This document shows positions 43,296-51,937 of a stretch of 64,000 nt of DNA, in pieces. The translations under genes were made by a program, and so were the position numbers. Under the pieces are notes generated by a model. That model was not told the origin of the DNA and made no database searches. It worked only from the letters and a program-made list of their open reading frames with translations. How positions within the stretch are numbered: the first letter of the stretch is position 1; every line of letters begins with the position of its first letter. Source of the stretch: JACJYC01 sp964558465 (GTDB lineage Bacteria > Bacteroidota > Bacteroidia > Chitinophagales > Saprospiraceae); assembly GCA_964558465.1 (NCBI GenBank), contig CAZLEF010000032.1, positions 1 to 64,000 on the forward strand. Direction: 5' to 3'.

Positions 43296-44462
43296 CTAAC
43301 TTATCGCATCCTGAAAACTTTTCATTGGCGACAGGCGGGTCAAAAAATCCTGTACGGGAATGCACCATACACCATTTTTCAATAACCGCTCGTTCCCCCG
43401 GTACAAAAAGACCTTTACAGCCATAGGATAGTCGTTTCCGAATTCATATAAACCCCTCAGTTCTTCGGGTTTTATTTTTTTGTTGTTCTTCACCTCCAGC
43501 GCGTAAATGCCTGATTCGCCATATAAAATAAAATCTACTTCAACGCCGCGAACCGACCGCCAAAAGGAAAGTGTATAAGGCTCGTCGCAGTAAGAGATCC
43601 AGGCAAGCAGGTGTTGGGCTACAAGCCCTTCCAAAGCAGCTCCGCCGATTTCTTCGGGGCGATCCAAAGGTCCTCTGGGTCTTAAAGCTTGAAAAACCCC
43701 CGGGTCGAATAAATAAAACTTCGGGTGAACCGACATGGCACGGGAAGCTTTTTTAGTAAAAACTGGCAACCGAAATGCAAGCAATATGTCTTCGAGGATA
43801 TGAATATAAGCTTCAACTGTTTTTCGCTCTACCTCGCCTTCCCTCGCTACATTGCTGACATTTAATACCGCTCCGTGCGAAAAGCTGATCGCTTCGAGGA
43901 ACCTTGAAAAATCACCCACATTGCGAACAAGAGATTCCTGAAACACCTCCTGTTGAATGTACAGCGAAACATAAGCCGCCAAAGTAGCTGCTTTCTCTTT
44001 TGATTGGTAAACAACAGGTAAAAGCCCAAATCGTATGGCTTCTTCCAGGTCAGGTTGCTGCGGCAATTCTGAAAACATAAATGGATGGAGGTTTTTTCGA
44101 AGCGCCCTGCCGCCCAGCAAATCAATACCTGATGATTTCAGTTTCCGCGCACTTGATCCAGTAAGAATAAACCTGTGGCCCTGCTTTTGCTCTATAATCC
44201 GGTGCACGAGCGGCAACAGGTCGGGAATTCTTTGGATTTCATCGATTACAATATCTTTGTGATCCGGATGGCCTTCGATCAGTTCCTGCAATCTTTCCGG
44301 ATACGCCGAATAAGCCCGGTAAGATTCCGGCGAGAGGAGGTCGATCCATAGCGCATCCGGCAAATTAATTTTCAAAAAGGTCGACTTTCCGGTACCTCTG
44401 GGACCCAAAAGAAAGCAGGTTTGACCCGGCAATTTTAGAAATCTTGGAATGTATAATTCCAT
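43296..44462 (-). CDS. AAA_14/DUF4143 ATPase
   Basis: A 388-residue ATPase. Walker A is LGPRGTGKST near residue 19; Walker B and the following conserved block read DIVIDEIQRIPDLLPLVH; sensor RFILTGSSARKL follows. The C-terminal DUF4143 region has the winged-helix-like VSNVAREGEVERKTVEAYIHILED and the nuclease-like EVDFILYGESGIYALEVKNNKK. The family is widespread but its job is not known. The start is ATG 44462 (MELYIPRFLKL), the usual family beginning; the frame stays open far upstream, antisense to the ChaN-like gene, but that part is not coding. A palindrome overlaps its promoter. Confidence 0.9.
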   Translation of the reverse strand: MELYIPRFLKLPGQTCFLLGPRGTGKSTFLKINLPDALWIDLLSPESYRAYSAYPERLQELIEGHPDHKDIVIDEIQRIPDLLPLVHRIIEQKQGHRFILTGSSARKLKSSGIDLLGGRALRKNLHPFMFSELPQQPDLEEAIRFGLLPVVYQSKEKAATLAAYVSLYIQQEVFQESLVRNVGDFSRFLEAISFSHGAVLNVSNVAREGEVERKTVEAYIHILEDILLAFRLPVFTKKASRAMSVHPKFYLFDPGVFQALRPRGPLDRPEEIGGAALEGLVAQHLLAWISYCDEPYTLSFWRSVRGVEVDFILYGESGIYALEVKNNKKIKPEELRGLYEFGNDYPMAVKVFLYRGNERLLKNGVWCIPVQDFLTRLSPMKSFQDAIS

Positions 44463-44474
44463 TTTTGCATCAAT

Positions 44475-44520
44475 TTTGGAATTAGAAACTCCAAATTTAC
44501 AAAATCTTGGATAAAACAAA
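44475..44520 (-). promoter_or_regulatory. Promoter and overlapping operator of the DUF4143 ATPase
   Basis: On the minus strand TTTG (44520-44517) and TAAATTTG (44499-44492) form a promoter with a 17-base spacer. The inverted repeat TTTGGA (44475-44480)/TCCAAA (44490-44495) overlaps the -7 box, placing a repressor site on the transcription start. Confidence 0.55.
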
Positions 44521-44528
44521 GCGGAACT

Positions 44529-45383
44529 ATGCGTAAATTTTTCATCCTGGGGGTTTTTACCTGTCTGGCCCTCACCGCCCACAGCCAGCACAAACCCGCC
44601 TACACTCTGTACAACGCAGACGGCAAAAAGGTATCCTACGACAAAATGATCAAAACGCTGGGCAAAAGCGATATCGTTCTGTTCGGCGAATTCCACAACA
44701 ACCCCATTTCGCACTGGCTGCAACTGGAAGTGACCCGCGACCTGAGCAAAACCAGGCCGCTGACCCTGGGCGCCGAGATGTTTGAAAGGGATAACCAGGA
44801 CGAACTGGAGCGGTACCTCAAGGGAGAGATCGACGCCGCCGGATTGGACACCCTTGCCAGGCTCTGGAAGAATTATAAAACCGACTATGCACCCCTGGTT
44901 GACTTTGCCAAAGCCCAAAAAACTGAATTCGTCGCCACCAACATACCGAGGCGGTACGCCGCATTGGTCCACAGAAAAGGATTTGCCGCACTGGATACCC
45001 TTTCGGCGGAAGAAAAATCCTGGATGGCCCCTCTGCCTATGTCCTTCGACCCGGAGTTGCCTACCTATAAAGAGATCCTGAAAATGATGGGCGCCCACGG
45101 CAGCCCCCGGTTGGTGATGGCCCAGGCGACCAAAGACGCCACCATGGCCCATTTTATCCTGAAACATTTCCAAAAAGGGCGTTTATTCCTGCATTTTAAC
45201 GGCGCCTTCCATTCCGATTTTCACGAAGGCATCGGCTGGTACCTGAAAAACCAAAACAGGGATTTGGATTGCAAAACCATTACCACCGTGTCGCAGGCAA
45301 ACCTTAAAAAACTCCTGGATGAAAATAAAAAGAAAGCCGACTTTATCATTTGTGTGGATGAGGATATGACCACTACCTATTAA
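44529..45383 (+). CDS. ChaN-like haem-binding protein
   Basis: A 284-residue exported protein of the ChaN/Haem-binding uptake (Tiki-like) family. The signal peptide ends TAHSQ. The defining GEFHNNPISHWLQLE segment (His and Glu near residues 57-62) and the later AQATKDATMAHFIL and FLHFNGAFHSDFHEGIGWYL segments are present. ChaN proteins bind haem through Tyr and form dimers; some relatives are metalloproteases. In a genome that makes many c-type cytochromes a haem-handling role is plausible. The gene is divergent from the DUF4143 ATPase, only 66 bases away. Confidence 0.85.
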   Translation: MRKFFILGVFTCLALTAHSQHKPAYTLYNADGKKVSYDKMIKTLGKSDIVLFGEFHNNPISHWLQLEVTRDLSKTRPLTLGAEMFERDNQDELERYLKGEIDAAGLDTLARLWKNYKTDYAPLVDFAKAQKTEFVATNIPRRYAALVHRKGFAALDTLSAEEKSWMAPLPMSFDPELPTYKEILKMMGAHGSPRLVMAQATKDATMAHFILKHFQKGRLFLHFNGAFHSDFHEGIGWYLKNQNRDLDCKTITTVSQANLKKLLDENKKKADFIICVDEDMTTTY

Positions 45384-45392
45384 ACCATGCAG

Positions 45393-45458
45393 CCACTAAG
45401 GGCACTAAGAACACTAAGAACACTAAGAACCATGTAACCATGTAACCATGTAACCATG
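45393..45458 (+). repeat. CACTAAGAA and ATGTAACC tandem repeats before the GH140-like gene
   Basis: After the ChaN-like stop come four CACTAAG units (45394-45430), relatives of the left half of the 70-bp element, then an 8-base unit ATGTAACC from 45432. ATG occurs at 45432, 45440, 45448 and 45456; the first three are each followed directly by TAA, and the last one is the true start of the next gene. Confidence 0.9.
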
Positions 45459-46811
45459 AAAAAACCATTCCTTCTGTTTCTGTTTCTCGCACTGGCCGGT
45501 ATGTCTTTTGCCCAATTCAGCGTCAGCGACAATCACCGGTTTATTCTACGCGAAGGCAAACCCTTTTTCTGGATGGGCGACACGGCCTGGGAGCTTTTCC
45601 ACCGTTTGAACAAGGAACAGGCGGCCTTTTACCTCAAAAAACGCGCCGACCAGGGCTTTACGGTCATCCAGGCCGTGGTACTGGCAGAGTTCGACGGTTT
45701 GCGGGCGCCCAATCCGGAGGGCGACCTGCCGCTGCTCAACGACGACCCCCGCCAGCCCAACGAAAAGTATTTCCGGCACGTTGACTATATCATCGACGAA
45801 GCCGCCCGGGTGGGCCTCACCATCGCCCTGCTGCCGACCTGGGGCGACAAGGTCTTCAAAAGCACCTGGGGCGCCGGCCCCGAGATTTTTACCCCGGAAA
45901 ACGCCCGGGTGTACGGCAAATGGCTGGGCGAGCGCTATAAAAACCGGACCAACATCATCTGGCTCATCGGCGGCGACCGCAACCCAAGGCACGAAGCCGA
46001 CCTCAGGATCTGGCGGGAAATGGCAGCCGGCGTGGAAGAAGGGGTCGGCGGACGTCAAAACGCCCTCCTTAGTTTTCACCCGCAGCCCGCCGAAAAAGGT
46101 TCTGCCGAGTGGTTCCACCAGGACGAATGGCTCGACTTCAATATGTTCCAGACCGGGCATTGCCGCGACAACCCCGTCTACGAGAACATCCAGCGGGTAT
46201 ACAATCTCAGCCCCGTGAAACCCGTGATCGACGGCGAACCCATTTATGAAGACCACCCCGTTTGTTTTAATGCCCGGGAATTGGGGACTTCCAACGCCCT
46301 CGACGTACGCAAATCCATCTACCTTACTATCTTCTCCGGGGCCTTTGGCGCCACTTACGGCTGTCACGACATCTGGCAGATGTACTCGCCCTACCGCCCG
46401 GCGGTGAACGGGCCGCATATTTACTGGCAGGACGCGATGGACCTGCCCGGCGCCGGCCAGATGAAACATGTTCGCCGGCTGATGGAATCCCGCCCGATGC
46501 TCGACCGCGTGCCGGACCAGTCGCTGGTGGCCGAGAACAACCTGGCGCCCGCCGAGCGCATCCAGGCCACCCGGGGCCGCGATTATGCTTTTATTTATAC
46601 TGCCGCAGGAAAGCCCATTACCGCCAACCTGGGTAAAATATCAGGCGCTACGCTCAATGCGTACTGGTTCGATCCGCGCAAAGGAGAGGTGAAAGTACTG
46701 GATAAAGCAGAGAATAAAGGAACCCGAATTTTTACGCCGCCGACGAGGGGATACGGGCAGGATTGGGTGCTGGTGCTGGATGATGCCGGCGCCGGGTATG
46801 GAGCGCCTTGA
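45456..46811 (+). CDS. GH140-like (DUF4038) exported glycoside hydrolase
   Basis: A 451-residue protein with a signal peptide ending SFAQ. The DUF4038 TIM barrel shows NHRFILREGKPFFWMGDTAWEL, GFTVIQAVVLAEFDGL, RTNIIWLIGGDRNP (catalytic region), and PVIDGEPIYEDHP (second acidic residue). A C-terminal beta domain (ATRGRDYAFIYTAAGKPI..., YWFDPRKGE) matches the putative collagen-binding domain that usually accompanies it. Characterised relatives are apiosidases acting on pectin. The start is inside an ATGTAACC tandem array. Confidence 0.9.
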   Translation: MKKPFLLFLFLALAGMSFAQFSVSDNHRFILREGKPFFWMGDTAWELFHRLNKEQAAFYLKKRADQGFTVIQAVVLAEFDGLRAPNPEGDLPLLNDDPRQPNEKYFRHVDYIIDEAARVGLTIALLPTWGDKVFKSTWGAGPEIFTPENARVYGKWLGERYKNRTNIIWLIGGDRNPRHEADLRIWREMAAGVEEGVGGRQNALLSFHPQPAEKGSAEWFHQDEWLDFNMFQTGHCRDNPVYENIQRVYNLSPVKPVIDGEPIYEDHPVCFNARELGTSNALDVRKSIYLTIFSGAFGATYGCHDIWQMYSPYRPAVNGPHIYWQDAMDLPGAGQMKHVRRLMESRPMLDRVPDQSLVAENNLAPAERIQATRGRDYAFIYTAAGKPITANLGKISGATLNAYWFDPRKGEVKVLDKAENKGTRIFTPPTRGYGQDWVLVLDDAGAGYGAP

Positions 46812-46841
46812 GGGATTTATTATTCTTTTAACATTCGTTTG

Positions 46842-47540
46842 TCACCCCCACCATTCATCAACTTCATCCCTGTAATTTTTCCCGATCGGCAGCAACTGGT
46901 CCTCGATCCCCACCTGGTTGCCTTCGATGAACCGCACTTTCCGGATCGCCACGGCGTAAGACCGGTGGATCTGCCGGAACGACGCCGCCGGCAACTGCTC
47001 CATCATGGCGGTGAGCGTCTGTTTGCACATGTAATTTTCGGAAGGGGTAAAAATGCGGGTATAATCGCCCATGGCCATCATATAGCTGATCTCCTCCAGC
47101 GGGATGCGGTACTGGCGCCGGTCGGCCCGGAAACTGAGGAACTCCTGCAACTCATGGGCCTGTTGAACCCCGGAAGCGGGCGCCTGCCAATGCCGCATGG
47201 CCTTCTGCACCGCTACGGCAAAACGGGCTTCGCTGATGGGCTTGACGAGGTAATCCACCGCGTCCAGTTCGAAGCCTTCGGCGGCAAATTCGGTGTAGGC
47301 GGTGGTGAAAATGAACAATGGGGCTGGTTTCAACAGGCGCGCCAGCTCGGTGCCGCGCAGTTCGGGCATGTTGATGTCGAGGAATAACAGGTCGACCGGC
47401 TGTTGCTGCAATTGCACCAGCGCCGCCAAAGGGTTGGTTGAACTGCCGGCAAACTGCAGAACAGGCGAGGCTTCCACGTATTTTTGCAACACGCGGATGG
47501 CCAGGGGTTCGTCGTCCAGGATAAAACAGGTGAACTTCAT
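46842..47540 (-). CDS. LytTR-family response regulator
   Basis: A 232-residue regulator. The receiver domain has the acidic pair in FILDDEPLA, phospho-acceptor Asp in LLFLDINMPELRG (near residue 55) and Lys in LVKPISEARF. The LytTR DNA-binding domain occupies the C-terminal 100 residues (ISYMMAMGDYTRIFT, FRQIHRSYAVAIRKV, LLPIGKNYRDEV). It pairs with the kinase at 47652-48713, separated by a palindromic spacer. Targets are unknown. Confidence 0.93.
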   Translation of the reverse strand: MKFTCFILDDEPLAIRVLQKYVEASPVLQFAGSSTNPLAALVQLQQQPVDLLFLDINMPELRGTELARLLKPAPLFIFTTAYTEFAAEGFELDAVDYLVKPISEARFAVAVQKAMRHWQAPASGVQQAHELQEFLSFRADRRQYRIPLEEISYMMAMGDYTRIFTPSENYMCKQTLTAMMEQLPAASFRQIHRSYAVAIRKVRFIEGNQVGIEDQLLPIGKNYRDEVDEWWG

Positions 47541-47598
47541 CTTCCCAAAAAATTAGTCAATTTGGAATTATCATATGATTTAAAATTAAGTCGAGGCC

Positions 47599-47643
47599 AA
47601 TACGCCGCAGCGTATTCAGTTCTTCCCCAAAGGGGTCCTTTGG
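47599..47643. repeat. Two palindromes between response regulator and kinase genes
   Basis: AATACGC/GCGTATT with a CGCA loop at 47599-47616, and CCAAAGG/CCTTTGG with a GGT loop at 47627-47643. The second has the same 7-3-7 shape as the palindromes at 8837-9023 and 14134-14150. A close variant (CCAAAGG-AGC-CCTTCGG) is at 48784-48800, beyond the other end of the kinase gene. Confidence 0.7.
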
Positions 47644-47651
47644 ACGATTCC

Positions 47652-48713
47652 TCAGTTCCTCCATTCAACAAACTCCGTCGCCCCGATCGTCAATCGAACC
47701 TCAAAAGATCCCGGTTGCTGGTCAATCACGAGCCGGTGCCGGCCGGGGTAAATCATGTTCAATCGCTTGCGCACGTTTTCCAGACCGACGCCGCCCTCCG
47801 GGGCAAGCGCGCCGGGTGTGGCAGGGACCGTATTTTCGATCCTGAAAACCAGTGCCTCCACTGTTGCCCGGCACTCGATCCGGATATGTACTTCGGTCTG
47901 GTCGCCGTGCAGGCCGTGTTTAAAGGCGTTTTCCACCAAAGGGAGGAAGAGCAGCGGCGGCGTCTGCCAGTCCTCCAGGTTGCCGGTCAGTTCCAGTTCG
48001 ATGACGGCCCGGTTTTCCAGCCGGAGCCGCTGCAGGTCCAGGTAATTTTGGAGGAAATTCATTTCCTGTTCCAGCGGAATGAAGGCCGTATTACATTCGT
48101 ACAACGTAAACCGCAGGTTTTGCGACAGCATCAGAATGGCTTTGGCCGTCCTTTTGTCCTGGTCCAGCGCCAGGGAATAGATCCCGTTGAGGCTGTTCAA
48201 CAGAAAGTGGGGGTTGAGTTGGGCCTTCAGGTTTTGCAGTTCGATCTGGTGCAGGTCCTTTTGCAGTTTGTCGATCCGCCGGTCTTTTTCCCGGACGATA
48301 AACCAGCTTTTGGAGAGTTTCAGCAAGCCGCTCAAAGCCCAATATACGACCATGAACTGCAGGATATCCCAAAATCCATAATAAGAAATAAAGTAAAAGC
48401 CGCCGATCTGATCGGCTGGGATATACCGGAAAAAAAGCAGGTTAAACCAGGTGGCTGCCAGGATGCCGATCGCACTCAACAAAAAATACAACCCATATTT
48501 TCCCTTGCTGAAATACCGCGGGATCAGCAGGCCGGTCTGGATATATACCACCAGATAAAGGCTCAGGTGGAATAAAAAGGTGTAGACCCAGTCCGCAATG
48601 TTCGGATGTTTCCCATAGGCGAACAGGTAGGCCAGCACCACAAAAGAGACCATCCAGAACGCGAGGTGCTGCACTGCGCGATTCCGGATGATCTTTTGAA
48701 TTTTAGCCATCAT
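47652..48713 (-). CDS. Sensor histidine kinase (LytS/YehU-like, His_kinase family)
   Basis: A 353-residue membrane kinase. Four helices lie in residues about 15-140 (LAFWMVSFVVLAYLFAY, FLFHLSLYLVVYIQTGLL, YFLLSAIGILAATWF, FMVVYWALSGLL). The phospho-acceptor His is in LKAQLNPHFLLNSLNGI, and the ATPase region has LVENAFKHG and GGVGLENVRKRL. It should phosphorylate the LytTR regulator encoded next. The start is one of two adjacent ATG codons (48713, 48710). The frame upstream of them is not supported. Confidence 0.92.
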   Translation of the reverse strand: MMAKIQKIIRNRAVQHLAFWMVSFVVLAYLFAYGKHPNIADWVYTFLFHLSLYLVVYIQTGLLIPRYFSKGKYGLYFLLSAIGILAATWFNLLFFRYIPADQIGGFYFISYYGFWDILQFMVVYWALSGLLKLSKSWFIVREKDRRIDKLQKDLHQIELQNLKAQLNPHFLLNSLNGIYSLALDQDKRTAKAILMLSQNLRFTLYECNTAFIPLEQEMNFLQNYLDLQRLRLENRAVIELELTGNLEDWQTPPLLFLPLVENAFKHGLHGDQTEVHIRIECRATVEALVFRIENTVPATPGALAPEGGVGLENVRKRLNMIYPGRHRLVIDQQPGSFEVRLTIGATEFVEWRN

Positions 48714-48831
48714 TTTGGCATTATGCTGATTGAATGGATTAATCCGATTGGAACGCCACGCCGCGGCATGGCCAATCAATCCTCCAAAGGAGCCCTTCGG
48801 ACAATCAATTGAGGAATTGAAGAATCGGGGA

Positions 48832-48915
48832 ATCGAATCAATCGAATCAATCGAACCAATCGAATCAATCGAATCAATCGAATCAATCGAATCAATCGAA
48901 TCAATCGAATCAATC
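48832..48915. repeat. 9-bp tandem repeat ATCGAATCA
   Basis: About nine copies of ATCGAATCA with a single variant (ATCGAACCA) end one base before the stop codon of the lipoprotein gene at 48917-49465. Being a multiple of three it reads as repeated Ile-Glu-Ser on the plus strand, but no gene there is supported. Upstream, an imperfect palindrome (GCCACGCC/GGCATGGC) lies near 48754-48771. Confidence 0.9.
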
Positions 48916-48916
48916 C

Positions 48917-49465
48917 CTACAACGCCCTCGTCAAAACCCCAGGCTCATCAAACGCCTCCTCTTCATGGGCAAATTTCCGAAAAAATTGCTGCAATTCTTC
49001 CGTAGAGGCGGTCAGGAGGTAATTGTCGTCGTCCAGCACCTCGTGTTTGATCCGGATCTTGCGGTTTTTGATGAGTTTTTCCAGGTAATCGCCGTTGAAC
49101 TGGCGGATGACCCAGTTGGCGCCGCTTTTTTCGATTTTGGCGAAGGAGTGGGTCGGCAGGTAAGGCGCGAAGAACTCCTCCCGGTCGTGGCGCACAAAGT
49201 CGAGGAACAGGTGGTCGTCCAGCCTCACCAGATGGACGATAAACGAATCCTGTTCCTCTTTTTCGTCGTCTTCGAGCCGGACGAGGTAGGAGCGGTCCGG
49301 GTTGCCGGTGAAGGTCCAGGTACCGCCGCTCTCCTCGTGCCAGGTTCCGAGCAGGCCCTTTTCAAAAACGAGGGTATCCGGGCTGTACAGCGGGTGCAGC
49401 GACGGGATGCAACCCGACAAAAAAAGGAGCAGGCCGGTAAATAAAAAAATCGATTGCTTTTTCAT
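48917..49465 (-). CDS. Small lipoprotein of unknown function
   Basis: A 182-residue lipoprotein (lipobox LLFLSGC near residue 19, followed by IPSLHPLY, a common start in Bacteroidota lipoproteins). The rest is a beta-rich domain (LLGTWHEESGGTWTFTG, SYLVRLEDDEKEEQ, FLDFVRHDREEFFAPYLPTHSFAKIE) that reads like a lipocalin-type barrel, ending with a short helix. I do not recognise a named family. The ATG at 49465 begins the signal peptide. The 3' end abuts the 9-bp repeat. Confidence 0.8.
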   Translation of the reverse strand: MKKQSIFLFTGLLLFLSGCIPSLHPLYSPDTLVFEKGLLGTWHEESGGTWTFTGNPDRSYLVRLEDDEKEEQDSFIVHLVRLDDHLFLDFVRHDREEFFAPYLPTHSFAKIEKSGANWVIRQFNGDYLEKLIKNRKIRIKHEVLDDDNYLLTASTEELQQFFRKFAHEEEAFDEPGVLTRAL

Positions 49466-49576
49466 GGTGGTTGGTTTTAAATGAAAATCTGATACAAACC
49501 AAAGGGATCGCCATGAAAACTGCAATTTTGGTCGTTGGAGGAACGGTTTTTGTCGGTGAAGGGGAGAAGCTGGGGC

Positions 49577-50500
49577 TTAGTTTTTTACCATCTCTACCGA
49601 AAAACCGAAAATAACCTTGCCGTCGTCGCCGTAACCCTCCACCTCCAGGTACAACCTGCCATTCGGTTTCAGGGTCAGCCTGGAGGTTTCATCCAGCTTG
49701 TCTGAATTGGGCTTTCTCGGCAATCCTGTTAATGAGCCGTCGGCGCCCAGTTTTGCCGTACCGTGGAGGACCCCCGACCAGCCGTCGGGGGTATGGTGGG
49801 CCACAAACAACCCTGATTCTTCGCTGCCCGACACGGCGGCCACCTCCATCCGGCGGGTATATTTGCCGGAGAGACCCGCATCGTTTTCCCAATGCCGTTG
49901 ATGCGTCAGCCGGATGCCCGATTCGGTCGGGGTGTTCTCGAAATGAAAATTCAGCCAGGCCCAGCCTTTTGGAGCGGGATCGATTTTCAGGGTGGCCATA
50001 TCGGCGGTCCAACTGCCTGCCAGGCGATGCAGCTTTTTTACCTGCTCTTTTGCCGCATAACCCGTCGTGTACACAACGCCCATCCGGAGGAGCTTCCATT
50101 GTCCGGCCCGCTTTTCGAGTACCCGGGTGCTTTCGTTGCCCTGATCTTCGAGGAAGGTGACAAACGCCATATTGCCGTTGATTGCGAACCGGTATTCGGT
50201 TTTCCGGGTGTGTTGGTCAGCCGGCAAACAGTTGGCGGTAATGTTTTTCCCCCAGGCGCTGATCTCCTCCCAGCCCCTCAGACCGATATGTTGGTCGGGG
50301 TTGGTAATGGAAAAGTAGGCGGACGGCTCATGCCACCAATAACCAGCCCAGCGGGTATAATCGCAAAGTTGTATGGCGAGGGTTTCCTCTTCAATGACTT
50401 TCCGGATGGCATCCTGTTCAGGTGTAGGTCCCCCCTGGCCAAACAGGGCGGCGCCTTCTGATACAGCCAAAAGCGTGAATAGGAAAAAAAGTTGTTTCAT
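49577..50500 (-). CDS. Exported protein with SnoaL/DUF4440-like domain
   Basis: A 307-residue exported protein. After a signal peptide the first 130 residues look like an NTF2/SnoaL (DUF4440) domain: EQDAIRKVIEEETLAIQLCDYTRWAGYWWHEPSAYF, GWEEISAWGKN, FAINGNMAFVTFLEDQ, and RVLEKRAGQWKLLRMGVVYT. The C-terminal 150 residues are beta-rich (LAGSWTADMATLKIDP...TLKPNGRLYLEVEGYG) and unrecognised. A role in small-molecule binding is possible but not shown. Confidence 0.82.
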   Translation of the reverse strand: MKQLFFLFTLLAVSEGAALFGQGGPTPEQDAIRKVIEEETLAIQLCDYTRWAGYWWHEPSAYFSITNPDQHIGLRGWEEISAWGKNITANCLPADQHTRKTEYRFAINGNMAFVTFLEDQGNESTRVLEKRAGQWKLLRMGVVYTTGYAAKEQVKKLHRLAGSWTADMATLKIDPAPKGWAWLNFHFENTPTESGIRLTHQRHWENDAGLSGKYTRRMEVAAVSGSEESGLFVAHHTPDGWSGVLHGTAKLGADGSLTGLPRKPNSDKLDETSRLTLKPNGRLYLEVEGYGDDGKVIFGFSVEMVKN

Positions 50501-50542
50501 GCTGAAAGGATTTTGAAGATAAAAAATCTGTTTTCCTTTGGC

Positions 50543-51937
50543 CTAAAGAATCGTCACCGGCCCAAAAAACACATTCCCGGTCCCCTCATCGACCGCTGTA
50601 CACGGGTGGATCGCCGAAACCTGGTTGTTGTCCGACGGGCCGGTCAGCCCGTAATCCGCGATCAAAGGGCTGAACCCTGTCGTGGAATTCAGCGCAACGG
50701 CGCTGCCGTCCACATCAAAAAAAAGCACCCCGAAATCCGCCTCGCCCGACAGGGTATTTTGTTTTACAACGGCCGCTTCATGGCCTTCGAAGATAGCAAT
50801 CCCCGCAAGGTTGCTGACGCCCCCGGCCGGGGCAGCGCCCTTGACGACGGTATTGCCCGAGATCAGAATATGGAACGGGGCGGCGTCGGGAAAGGGGATC
50901 CCTCCGATTTCGATGCCAACGAATCCGTTGGAAGTAATGAAGTTGTTGCGCACTTCTACTTCGGTCGGATCACCGGCGATGGGGCCGAAACCCAGGGCGT
51001 GTTCCTGTGTAACGACAATGGAACCCCAGGAAGCGGTATTCAGCACATTTCCCTGCACTTTTACCTTGCACCCGGCGAGGAAACGGATGTTGATTTGTTT
51101 GGTATGGGTAAAAAGATTTTTGCTGACAGTCAGATCGGCGTCTTTGAAGCCTTCAAGGACGAGCGCCTGTAGGGCAGTCCTTGAAATTTGAGAATCCTGG
51201 AAGCTGATTTTCCCGCCCGCATTGGAAGGCTGAGGGAAATCGGCAGGATCCCGGTCGCCCAGGACGTAAGCGCCAAAAAGGGGTTGGTTGAGATACCAGT
51301 CGGGGCTGCCTGCGAGGGCGTCCGTCCCGGTCATGGAAAGACTGCGCAACGTCACGTCCGGAACGTCGGTCCCGAGTTTCACGGCAAGGAAGGCGGACAG
51401 GTTCTGCGTACCCTCGAAACCGGTTTCGGCCATGAACCCATCGGGAACGGACATGGAAAAATTGGAAACAGTCAGGGCTCCGGAAGGATCGGGGAAATAA
51501 AAAAAGGCGGAAGCCGGGAAAGGATCGGCCTCGAGCGGAATATGGAGCGACGCCGTTTGGAAAGGAGCGTCGGCGTCCCCGACCCCGACAACGGAAGTGC
51601 GGTTTTGCCCGCTACCCTTTAGCTCGCCGTCGAATCCGGCGGGCGCCTGCACCACCCGGTTGATGTAAAACATGCCGGCTGCCAGACTGACCATTTTGAT
51701 CCCCGGCAGGTGCAGCGCGTTCTCTATGGCGTTAGCATCGGTAACGCCGGACAGATCGCCGCTTGGGGCAACCACGACGCTGTTGGGCGTGGCCGCCTGG
51801 GTTCCGCCGGCGTCATACAACAGATCATTTTTTGGAAGGGAAGGCGAATCCAGGAGTTCTGTCGTACAGGATGTAAAAAACAGGGCGGGTATCAGAAAAA
51901 CGAGTACCGGCGCATGAGGTATTTTCAGTTTTTTCAT
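50543..51937 (-). CDS. Right-handed beta-helix lipoprotein
   Basis: A 464-residue lipoprotein (lipobox ALFFTSC). The body is a parallel beta-helix typical of pectate-lyase-like proteins, with coil repeats such as ISFQDSQISRTALQALVLEGFKDADLTVSKNLF, VKVQGNVLNTASWGSIVVTQ and VEVRNNFITSNGFVGIEIGG. The N-terminal part includes TDANAIENALHLPG and FYINRVVQAPAG, as in pectate_lyase_3-like folds. No catalytic Lys/Asp set is obvious, so it may bind rather than cleave carbohydrate. Confidence 0.85.
   Translation of the reverse strand: MKKLKIPHAPVLVFLIPALFFTSCTTELLDSPSLPKNDLLYDAGGTQAATPNSVVVAPSGDLSGVTDANAIENALHLPGIKMVSLAAGMFYINRVVQAPAGFDGELKGSGQNRTSVVGVGDADAPFQTASLHIPLEADPFPASAFFYFPDPSGALTVSNFSMSVPDGFMAETGFEGTQNLSAFLAVKLGTDVPDVTLRSLSMTGTDALAGSPDWYLNQPLFGAYVLGDRDPADFPQPSNAGGKISFQDSQISRTALQALVLEGFKDADLTVSKNLFTHTKQINIRFLAGCKVKVQGNVLNTASWGSIVVTQEHALGFGPIAGDPTEVEVRNNFITSNGFVGIEIGGIPFPDAAPFHILISGNTVVKGAAPAGGVSNLAGIAIFEGHEAAVVKQNTLSGEADFGVLFFDVDGSAVALNSTTGFSPLIADYGLTGPSDNNQVSAIHPCTAVDEGTGNVFFGPVTIL

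Noticed and set aside
44463..45173. N-terminal extension of the DUF4143 ATPase
   Set aside because: It is antisense to the ChaN-like gene and passes through the ATPase's own promoter and palindrome; MELYIPRF is the usual family start.
48832..48915. Possible CRISPR array
   Set aside because: The units are 9 bases long and contiguous, with no spacers.
48730..49005. Plus-strand frame with repeated Ile-Glu-Ser
   Set aside because: It is only the translation of the ATCGAATCA tandem repeat and runs antisense into a lipoprotein gene.
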